Below, one piece after another: positions 1 through 5,576 of a DNA stretch of 12,263 nucleotides. Every line of letters starts with the position of its first letter. The stretch's first letter is position 1. Below the pieces are notes generated by a model. The model saw only the letters and a program-made list of their open reading frames with translations, was not told the DNA's origin and did no database searches. A program made the position numbers and the translations under genes. This DNA comes from Chlorobiota bacterium. Lineage in GTDB: Bacteria > Bacteroidota > Bacteroidia > Bacteroidales > JAADJA01. The stretch is taken from positions 1 to 12,263 of the forward strand of contig JAUVIX010000078.1 in NCBI GenBank assembly GCA_030592565.1, read 5' to 3'.

Positions 1-593
1 ATGGATTTACTCCATGCGGTTCAAAAGTAGATTCTGTTTACCTGACTGTAACAGCGGCTCCAGAAGCTTATGCCGGAGAAGACTATGATATTTGTGAAGG
101 TGAAACATATGAAATTACTGATGCCCTTTCTACCAACTATTCTGATATTTTGTGGGTAACATTTGGTGACGGGTCATTCGATGATGTCACAATCGTTAAT
201 CCGGTTTATACACCTGGCCCTAATGATATTTATGCGGAAGCGGTAATATTAACACTGACAGCCAATGGAAATGGTGTCTGCGAATCTACAATAGATGAAA
301 TGTTACTGACAATCAAATGTCTTGGTATCGATGACAACCTGATTAGTTCAAAGGTTAGCATTTTTCCAAATCCGAACTCAGGAGTTTTTACAATTAAAAT
401 AGATACAGAAATTGTTGATCCTGTCAATATCCGGATATTAAATTCTCTTGGAAAATCAGTTTACAGTAGTGACAATGTTAAACTAATTAACAATAAGTCG
501 CTGAACATAAATATTGATGTTGATGGCGGATTATATTATCTGCATATTGAAAATGATAATTATTCAATCGTAAAGAAGATTATTATTAAATAA
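1..593 (+). CDS. 3' part of a repeat-containing T9SS-secreted surface protein
   Basis: The frame is open from base 3 to the TAA at 591-593, so this is the C-terminal 196 residues of a protein that begins before the window. Local residues 23-115 form one copy of an Ig/PKD-like module common in large Bacteroidota adhesins: an 'AGEDYDICEG' opening, then 'WVTFGDGSFDD', then 'NPVYTPGPNDI', ending near a conserved Cys. A short linker leads to a T9SS type A sorting domain from about base 351, with 'IFPNPNSGVFTI' and a terminal 'GLYYLHI...VKKIIIK' strand. The known role of this domain is export through the T9SS and attachment to or release from the outer surface. The bases before the module, ending 'VYLTVTAAPEA', look like the end of a preceding copy, so a repeat array upstream is likely. 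What the protein binds cannot be told from this fragment. Confidence 0.88.
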   Translation, partial: GFTPCGSKVDSVYLTVTAAPEAYAGEDYDICEGETYEITDALSTNYSDILWVTFGDGSFDDVTIVNPVYTPGPNDIYAEAVILTLTANGNGVCESTIDEMLLTIKCLGIDDNLISSKVSIFPNPNSGVFTIKIDTEIVDPVNIRILNSLGKSVYSSDNVKLINNKSLNINIDVDGGLYYLHIENDNYSIVKKIIIK

Positions 594-599
594 ATAGTT

Positions 600-634
600 A
601 AGACCTGACTGGTTTTGAAAATCAGTCGGGTCTT
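600..634 (+). terminator. Hairpin terminator 1 of a tandem pair
   Basis: Bases 600-611 (AAGACCTGACTG) pair with 623-634 (CAGTCGGGTCTT) over 12 bp with one G-U pair, closing an 11-base loop. It lies 7 bases after the stop codon and is followed by ATTTAT rather than a clean U-run. Confidence 0.7.
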
Positions 635-643
635 ATTTATACT

Positions 644-691
644 AAGCCGACATAGAATTTGTATGATAAAATATTCTATGTCGGCTTTTTT
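644..691 (+). terminator. Hairpin terminator 2 of a tandem pair
   Basis: Bases 644-658 and 673-687 form a perfect 15-bp stem (AAGCCGACATAGAAT and its complement) around a 14-base loop. The stem is followed by a T-run through 691. This is a strong intrinsic terminator that separates the first gene from the Omp28-like gene. Confidence 0.88.
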
Positions 692-738
692 AGATTCAAT
701 CTAAATTTAAAAATAATAATTACATATTCAGATTTTTG

Positions 739-746
739 TATATTTG
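739..746 (+). promoter_or_regulatory. Bacteroidota -7 element for the Omp28-like gene
   Basis: TATATTTG matches the Bacteroidota -7 consensus TAnnTTTG and lies 40 bases before the ATG at 787. No TTTG/TTG is found 19-21 bases upstream, so the -33 half is weak or absent. Confidence 0.5.
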
Positions 747-786
747 CACTTTTTACTGTTTAATTCTAACTTAAATACCTAAATTT

Positions 787-2412
787 ATGAAAAGACTAAT
801 TCTTTCTTTTGTTGTTGCTCTTGTTGCAACTGTGGGTTTAACTCAGACAGTTCCAAGAGACAAAGTCATTCTTGAATTGGTTACTGCCACGTGGTGATCA
901 TCTTGTCCTACCGCAGCACAATCAGCTGACAATTTGGTAGAAAATGGATTAGATGTTGCTGTAATATCACATCATGTATCCGATGATTTAGAAAATACAT
1001 ATTCTAACGCCAGAGCAAATTATTATGGTGTGCAATATATTCCGGATGCATATTTTGATGGCATATTGAATATCCTTGGCGGAAGCAGCTATTCTGCCTA
1101 TTTAGCAAAAGTTAATCAACGTCTCGCAATTCCATCTAATTTTTCAATCTCAATTAACGGGTCTAATAATGGATTGGATTATACCGTATCAGTAACTGTT
1201 GAGAATGTTGAAACCTATGCCGGGACAAATCTTGTTCTACAATTTGTTGTTACAGAATCTGATGTTCTGGATGGGGGCTCGACTTACAACTTTGTAACGA
1301 GGTATATGGATCCCAACCAATCCGGAACACCACTTGATTTTTCAGGTAATAGCACTCAAGCAGTATTGCTCGACTTTACTATGGATGGAAGTTGGGTAAC
1401 TGACAATTGTGAATTTGTTGCATTTGTTCAGGATAATGATACCAAAGAGATTCTTCAGGCAACAAAAGTTGCTGTATTGGATTTAATTCCTCTAACAACT
1501 AATAACGCATCAATCCAGTCAATGGATATGATTCCTGTGACCAATTGCTCTGGAGAAGTTGCCCCACTTGTTACAATTTCAAACCAGGGAGCTCAAAGTT
1601 TGACATCATTAAATATTAACTATGTAGTTAACGGAGATGCTTCTGAAACTTATGAGTGGACAGGCGATCTTTCATTTCAGACAACAGAAGAGGTGCAGTT
1701 ACCTCCACTTTCATTCGATATTCAGGATGAAAACGATTTGGTAATCTACGTTACTGATCCAAACGGAAATGATGATGAAGACACTTCAAATGACACCATT
1801 GCCAATTCATTTGTCTCAGCGGCTCAGGTAGTACCGGATATTTTCCTCTTCATAAAACTTGATGATAATCCTCAGGAGATTACCTGGAAATGCAAAGATT
1901 CCGAAGGTCAGATCTTGTATAGTGGCGGACCATATTCAACACCAAATTCTTTCATCAAAGACACACTTTTTATTACAGAAGACGGATGTTATACTTTTGT
2001 GATTAATGATGCAGGTGGTGACGGACTTACCGGTGCAGGATTTTACAGACTAACAGGTGGTGCTGGAACAGAGATCATTTTTAATTCCGATTTTGATGGA
2101 AGTAACGAACTTGTACAGTTTGGTGTCTTAGGTACTGATGTAGAAGTATTTGACACTAAAGATGCTTTTAATATCTTCCCAAATCCGTTTGAAAACTTCA
2201 CAAATGTTAACTTCACATTGGAGTCAAACGAAAATGTAGAGCTTATTATTTATGATATCACCGGAAAGATTGTTTACAACTCAAAACCGGGAATACTAAA
2301 TGCAGGTTCACATTCAATAAAAGTAGATGCACGCAATTTTGATTCGGGAATCTATTTTGTAAGTCTGAAAATTGGAGATAGTCTTTTGACAAAGAAAATC
2401 TCAGTGAACTAA
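787..2412 (+). CDS. Omp28-like thioredoxin-fold T9SS protein with an in-frame TGA at the redox Cys position
   Basis: Read through the TGA at 895-897, the frame gives 541 residues. Residues 1-20 are a signal peptide (MKRLILSFVVALVATVGLTQ). Residues 21-150 resemble the Omp28-type thioredoxin fold: 'ELVTATW', then the TGA codon (residue 37), then 'SSCP' with Cys40, and a cis-Pro motif 'YIPDAYFDG' (Pro86). Residues 233-345 are CARDB-like, and 346-448 form a jelly-roll with 'GCYTFVINDAGGDG'. A T9SS sorting domain follows at about 462-541 ('NIFPNPFENF' to 'KKISVN'). Family members carry CxxC here, so the TGA replaces the first Cys: selenocysteine or a nonsense mutation. The ATG at 787 is chosen because it supplies the signal peptide and is in frame. 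The TTG at 934 would give a protein with no signal peptide and no active site. Everything else is intact: promoter element, frame, sorting domain and terminator. The physiological substrate is unknown. Confidence 0.8.
895..897 (+). other. In-frame TGA at the first position of a CxxC-type motif (possible Sec codon)
   Basis: The codon lies between TGG (Trp36) and TCA-TCT-TGT (Ser-Ser-Cys40), giving W-[TGA]-S-S-C-P. UxxC in place of CxxC is an established arrangement in selenocysteine-containing thioredoxin-fold proteins. Cys codons TGT and TGC are each one base from TGA, so a point mutation is equally possible in principle. The genome does not appear to read TGA generally as Trp, since the short-chain dehydrogenase ends in TGA inside an ATGA overlap. 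Confidence 0.5.
908..940 (+). promoter_or_regulatory. Weak SECIS-like hairpin just downstream of the in-frame TGA
   Basis: CUACC (908-912) pairs with GGUAG (936-940), with a possible G913-U935 wobble. CAGC (914-917) pairs with GCUG (925-928), leaving a one-sided bulge and a 7-base apical loop ACAAUCA. The loop begins 20 bases after the TGA, a spacing compatible with bacterial SECIS elements. The loop lacks the G usually found at its first positions, and short hairpins arise by chance, so support is weak. Confidence 0.25.
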
Positions 2413-2432
2413 TATACTATTCATAAAAATTG

Positions 2433-2465
2433 AAAAGCGATGCCCGAAAGAGCATCGCTTTTTTT
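2433..2465 (+). terminator. Intrinsic terminator of the Omp28-like gene
   Basis: AAAAGCGATGC (2433-2443) and GCATCGCTTTT (2452-2462) form an 11-bp perfect stem with an 8-base loop. The T-run extends to 2465. It lies 20 bases after the TAA. Confidence 0.9.
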
Positions 2466-2500
2466 GTTTGAAACTATTATTCTCAATACGAATAATAAAT

Positions 2501-2540
2501 AAACCCCGGCGTTTACACGATGAAACCCTACGTTTAAACA
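2501..2540 (+). promoter_or_regulatory. Direct repeats with LytTR-type spacing upstream of the TlpA-like gene
   Basis: Two related sequences, AAACCCCGGCGTTTACA (2501-2517) and AAACCCTACGTTTAAACA (2523-2540), share AAACCC and CGTTTA. The cores GGCGTTTAC (2508-2516) and TACGTTTAA (2529-2537) are 9 bases each with a 12-base gap, a period of 21 bases or two helical turns. This is the geometry known for LytTR response regulator sites ([TA][AC][CA]GTTN[AG][TG] repeated). The pair ends just before the putative -33 element, as expected for an activator site. The regulator is not in this window. Confidence 0.45.
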
Positions 2541-2546
2541 TTTTGC

Positions 2547-2577
2547 TTGCATTTTGCCTTTAAATTTTGTATCTTTG
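2547..2577 (+). promoter_or_regulatory. Bacteroidota promoter of the TlpA-like gene
   Basis: TTG (2547-2549), a 20-base spacer and TATCTTTG (2570-2577) match the -33/-7 pattern. Transcription would begin a few bases downstream, leaving a leader of about 40 bases before the ATG at 2622. Confidence 0.65.
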
Positions 2578-2621
2578 CTGGAGAGTTCTTTGAAATAATT
2601 TACCTACTAAAACCTACTACT

Positions 2622-3128
2622 ATGAAAACACATTTCTTAACCACAGCAACAGCACTGATGTTTCTAATCAGTTTTTCGCAATCGCAGCAAAATCTACCTG
2701 ATGTTGATATCTATACACTGGAGGGAACAAAAATATCAACCTTGAGTATTGGGAATGACTCTGTTCCAATGATAATGGTGTTCTGGAAAACCTATGATGA
2801 CAATTGTTGTAAGGAGCTTATGGACTTAAACGATATTTACGTTGAAAAATTAAAGGATAAGGGAGTCAGAATAGTTGCAGTATGTGTTGACAATATTGGC
2901 AACTTAGATCATATCCGGCCTTTTGTTTATGGGCACGACATTGAGTTTGAAGTATATATCGACAAAAACGGGAACTTCAAAAGAGCAATGAGCATCCCCA
3001 CTGTACCATTTACAATTCTTTTCGATAAACAGGCTCAACCCTACTGTAAGTTTCTGGGTTATTGCCCTTCCATTGATGAAATGGTATGCAAAAAAGTTGA
3101 AGAATCTTTAGCAATTGCTGACGAATAG
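2622..3128 (+). CDS. Exported TlpA/AhpC-like thioredoxin-fold protein lacking the first active-site Cys
   Basis: The product has 168 residues. The ATG at 2622 is chosen over the upstream in-frame ATG at 2547 because it starts a clear signal peptide (MKTHFLTTATALMFLISFSQS) and because 2547 lies inside the promoter. The mature part resembles the TlpA/redoxin family: 'VDIYTLEGTKISTL', a 'PMIMVFWKTY' strand, then 'DDNCCKELMDL', 'GVRIVAVCVDN', and a cis-Pro region 'SIPTVPFTILFD'. In TlpA the motif reads FWATWCxPCRKEL. Here the first Cys aligns with Asp59, while the second is kept as Cys62 and followed by Cys63. Cys is also present near the end ('PYCKFLGYCP' and 'MVCKK'). Classical CxxC disulfide exchange is therefore unlikely, and a vicinal-Cys or structural role is possible. 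It stands alone, between the terminator at 2433-2465 and the promoter at 3193-3225. Confidence 0.8.
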   Translation: MKTHFLTTATALMFLISFSQSQQNLPDVDIYTLEGTKISTLSIGNDSVPMIMVFWKTYDDNCCKELMDLNDIYVEKLKDKGVRIVAVCVDNIGNLDHIRPFVYGHDIEFEVYIDKNGNFKRAMSIPTVPFTILFDKQAQPYCKFLGYCPSIDEMVCKKVEESLAIADE

Positions 3129-3192
3129 ATGTGGTTGATATTATCATAAAAAATTTCGCATTGCTATTCGGTCTTAACTCCGGAATAAATAT

Positions 3193-3225
3193 TTTGCAGC
3201 CTTAACAAAAAGCAGTTTATCTTTG
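3193..3225 (+). promoter_or_regulatory. Bacteroidota promoter of the SDR/NTF2-like operon
   Basis: TTTG (3193-3196), a 21-base spacer and TATCTTTG (3218-3225) match the -33/-7 consensus well. The ATG is 20 bases downstream, so the leader is very short and has no purine-rich ribosome site. Confidence 0.7.
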
Positions 3226-3245
3226 TTGTGTGTTATTCTTAAATT

Positions 3246-4061
3246 ATGGAAGAAACCAAAAATGCAATTCTGATAACAGGTGCTGCACAAGGGTTAGGAA
3301 AAGCTCTTGTGGAGATGTCGAAAACCCTTCCCAATTTAGATTATATCATAGCAACTGATATAAATGACGAGATTACCAAAATTTACAGTTCCGATTCAAC
3401 AATTATCGGGCTTAAGATGGATGTGAGCTCCGAAGAGTCTATTAAAAAAGTAAAAAGGCAACTTGATGATCTGGGAATTACAGTCAGGTACATAGTTAAC
3501 AATGCCGGAATTTTTATGTTCCAACCTGTTTCGGAAATGACTGAAAAAATGCTTGACAAAATCTTAAAAATCAATACCTACGGTCCTGTATTGACGATAA
3601 GCGTATTTTTGGAACACCTGATTAAAACTCGCGGCAGGGTTATACAAATCAGCAGTCATGGTGTAAGGTTTCCAACACTGTTTCAGCCATATCCCGTTTC
3701 AAAAATTACTCTTGAAGCTTTCAGCACATCTATGAGGCAGGAACTCGGACTTTTTGGTATTGACCTTGTATTGATTCGCTCTGGTGCCATAAAAACAGAT
3801 CTTATCAAAGAAATGAATTCCCTTGAAGTTCCGGCAGAGAAAAGCAAATATAAGAAGTATCTGAAAAAGTTTATCGAAAGGGCACAAAAGGATGTAGGCA
3901 AAATGATTGAACCTGCAAAAGTGGCAATGCTGGTAAAAAAAACTCTTATGGAGCCCAGACCAAAAAATATTTACCAAATCAACCGAAACAAAACAATTAT
4001 GATGATGTCCTCTATGCCACAGAGATGGATTGATTATTTAATTCAAAAAATGGTAAAATGA
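3246..4061 (+). CDS. Classical short-chain dehydrogenase/reductase (SDR)
   Basis: The product has 271 residues, near the usual length for classical SDRs, with no signal peptide, so it is probably cytoplasmic. The Rossmann signature is complete: TGAAQGLG at 11-18, Asp38 after the second strand (which favours NAD(H) over NADP(H)), NNAG at 85-88, Asn110, Ser136/Ser137, and the catalytic pair Tyr149 and Lys153 in 'YPVSK'. The post-catalytic segment reads 'IRSGAIKT' where many members have a 'PG..T' turn. The C-terminal region is basic and helical, with 'MMMSSMPQRWIDYLIQ', and could sit against a membrane or help in oligomer contacts. The stop TGA overlaps the next start codon by four bases (ATGA), indicating translational coupling. 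The substrate cannot be predicted from sequence alone. Confidence 0.92.
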   Translation: MEETKNAILITGAAQGLGKALVEMSKTLPNLDYIIATDINDEITKIYSSDSTIIGLKMDVSSEESIKKVKRQLDDLGITVRYIVNNAGIFMFQPVSEMTEKMLDKILKINTYGPVLTISVFLEHLIKTRGRVIQISSHGVRFPTLFQPYPVSKITLEAFSTSMRQELGLFGIDLVLIRSGAIKTDLIKEMNSLEVPAEKSKYKKYLKKFIERAQKDVGKMIEPAKVAMLVKKTLMEPRPKNIYQINRNKTIMMMSSMPQRWIDYLIQKMVK

Positions 4062-4549
4062 TTAAATATATTTTTATTGCTGCTGTTTTTATCTTTTCAA
4101 CCGGCATATTTGCCCAAGATAGCGAAAAAACCCAAATCTCAAGCCTTATTGACAACTGGCATAAGGCTGCTGCAGAAGCCAACCAAAAGGCATATTTCAA
4201 TTTTATTGCAGATGATGGTATCTATATTGGTACTGATGAAACGGAAATATGGACAAAACAGCAGTTTTTTGAATGGTCTAAACCCTATTTCGATAAGGGC
4301 AAAGCCTGGAGTTTCACTGCCATAAGCAGAAACATTTATCTGTCAGAAGACGGAATGTTTGCCTGGTTTGATGAATTGCTGGAATCAGGGAAGACAACTT
4401 TAAGAGGCTCAGGAATTCTGCAAAAAGGCGATAACGGCTGGAAGCTCAAACATTATGTGCTCTCATTGCCGGTGCCGAATGATAAGTTCAAAGAAGTAGT
4501 CGATGTTATCAAAAAGGAGCAGAATGAAAAAATAGAAGTAGAGGAATAA
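4058..4549 (+). CDS. Exported NTF2-like (SnoaL/DUF4440-type) protein
   Basis: The product has 163 residues. Residues 1-19 form a signal peptide (MIKYIFIAAVFIFSTGIFA, with Gln next), so the product goes to the periplasm or beyond. The remainder fits the small cone-shaped NTF2 fold: an N-terminal helix 'ISSLIDNWHKAAAEANQKAYFNFI', 'DDGIYIGTDETEIWTKQQFFEWSKPYF', a middle sheet with 'SEDGMFAWFDELLESG', and 'RGSGILQKGDNGWKLKHYVLSLPVPND'. This pattern is typical of SnoaL_3/DUF4440 proteins in Bacteroidota. Members range from enzymes to ligand-binding proteins, so no activity is assigned. The start ATG overlaps the SDR stop by four bases, so the two are co-expressed, yet one product is predicted to be cytoplasmic and the other exported. 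The tail is highly charged (KKEQNEKIEVEE). Confidence 0.87.
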   Translation: MIKYIFIAAVFIFSTGIFAQDSEKTQISSLIDNWHKAAAEANQKAYFNFIADDGIYIGTDETEIWTKQQFFEWSKPYFDKGKAWSFTAISRNIYLSEDGMFAWFDELLESGKTTLRGSGILQKGDNGWKLKHYVLSLPVPNDKFKEVVDVIKKEQNEKIEVEE

Positions 4550-4583
4550 ATATACATTACGATGTTTACTTCTATTTCTGCTC
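4517..4583. terminator. Bipartite inverted repeat at a convergent gene junction
   Basis: GAGCAGAA (4517-4524) pairs with TTCTGCTC (4576-4583), and ATAGAAGTA (4532-4540) pairs with TACTTCTAT (4567-4575). A 7-base bulge interrupts the left arm and the loop is 26 bases. The left arm lies inside the end of the NTF2-like gene. The hairpin ends three bases from the stop codon of the opposite-strand M15 gene, so it may end transcripts from both sides. There is no long U-run, so it could instead protect 3' ends. Confidence 0.45.
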
Positions 4584-4586
4584 AGA

Positions 4587-5522
4587 TTACCACCTTGCTC
4601 TGTAGCCTCTTGTATCGATGTGAATAAAATAGGTATGAGCCGAATTCTTTATATACTTTCCTAAGCCGCCAATCAAGTCGTCATAATCGGGGTTTTCATC
4701 TAACTGCTGGACAATCGAGTACAACACCTCTGCATCTGACATATTGTTTTTGCCGTCACTATTCAAATCATCAATAACTCCATTATGGTTCTCATCAATG
4801 TATATATCAGCAGCATCTCCGAAAACATGCCTGCTGTATGCTACATTACCAATTAGTTTATTGTAATATGGCGTTCTGTATCCACTCATAATAAAGAGAG
4901 TTTTTGCATTTATTCCCTTTTTGTGTAACTCACTAATTAAATATTCAAGCTTCAGAAGTAATTTTGGATTGAGGACAAGATATTTAGGCCATCCGGAACT
5001 TTGCTTACACAGGAATTGTTCCAATTGGAAATGCGGAGTGATGTAAATATCCTTATTAGTTTCTGTCACCTCAATAAATCCATCCGGTTTTTTATAATTA
5101 TCTTTTCCCTTGTATTTGCCAGGAGGATAATTGCCAATTCTGTAGCCGTTAAGATATTCTTCTTCCATTTTAGTGTCCGGCATCAAAACAAAAATAGTGA
5201 TAACAGCAGTTTGATCTGTAGCTATATCCCTTATAGTTAACTCATACTTTCCACTAACATCCGGAGCTTTGAACTCCCATTTCCCTGAACCTCTTGAAAA
5301 AAGTTCACCATTGGTAACAGTAACCACAATATTTTCTGACTTATCGGCTTCTACGATAATCTCTATAGTCTTAGCCGGCATAACAGCATAAAAAAACCGG
5401 CTTAGATTTATTTCCTCTTCATCCTGAAGTCTGTACTTAAATCCAACTTCATCGCATTTTGCTGAAAATGACAAGAAAGAAAAAACAAAAAAACTTAAAA
5501 ACATATATTGCCTTATACCCAT
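4587..5522 (-). CDS. Exported M15 (MepK/YcbK-type) peptidoglycan peptidase with a calcium-loop-like insertion
   Basis: The ATG at 5522 gives 311 residues starting with a signal peptide (MGIRQYMFLSFFVFSFLSFSA). An in-frame TTG at 5540 adds six residues; it has AGGGAGAG 14 bases upstream and cannot be excluded. Residues 30-115 form an all-beta N-terminal domain. The C-terminal part is an M15A/YcbK-like peptidase: 'SGYRTP' (213-218), 'SRHVFGDAAD' with zinc ligands His232 and Asp239, and a terminal 'HIDTRGYRARW' with His301 and Asp303. Between the ligands, residues 243-263 carry two Asp/Asn-rich loops resembling EF-hand/dockerin half-repeats ('DENHNGVIDD' and 'DLNSDGKNNMSD'). The gene lies 54 bases downstream of the L,D-transpeptidase on the same strand. 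In E. coli the YcbK homologue (MepK) cleaves 3-3 crosslinks made by L,D-transpeptidases, and the same role is inferred here. Confidence 0.88.
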   Translation of the reverse strand: MGIRQYMFLSFFVFSFLSFSAKCDEVGFKYRLQDEEEINLSRFFYAVMPAKTIEIIVEADKSENIVVTVTNGELFSRGSGKWEFKAPDVSGKYELTIRDIATDQTAVITIFVLMPDTKMEEEYLNGYRIGNYPPGKYKGKDNYKKPDGFIEVTETNKDIYITPHFQLEQFLCKQSSGWPKYLVLNPKLLLKLEYLISELHKKGINAKTLFIMSGYRTPYYNKLIGNVAYSRHVFGDAADIYIDENHNGVIDDLNSDGKNNMSDAEVLYSIVQQLDENPDYDDLIGGLGKYIKNSAHTYFIHIDTRGYRARW

Positions 5523-5576
5523 AAAAAAATCTGAAATCAAATCTGGTTAAACGTCTCTCCCTGATAATTATTTCTA

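Noticed and set aside
895..897. Genome-wide reading of TGA as tryptophan
   Set aside because: The SDR gene ends in TGA within a 4-base overlap, Trp is encoded by TGG throughout, and the TGA stands where homologues have Cys, not Trp.
934..2412. TTG at 934 as the real start of the Omp28-like protein
   Set aside because: It would remove the signal peptide needed for T9SS export and half of the thioredoxin domain. The upstream in-frame ATG at 787 supplies both.
2547..2621. ATG at 2547 as the start of the TlpA-like protein
   Set aside because: The added 25 residues are encoded by the promoter and leader (TATCTTTG at 2570-2577), and they would bury the signal peptide that starts at 2622.
3120..3173. 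Inverted repeat CGAATAG / CTATTCG as a terminator of the TlpA-like gene
   Set aside because: It has only 7 bp of stem with a 35-base loop and no T-run after it, so it is too weak to call.
3383..3977. Minus-strand open frames opposite the SDR gene
   Set aside because: They are antisense to a complete SDR with all catalytic motifs, and the predicted peptides show no family features.
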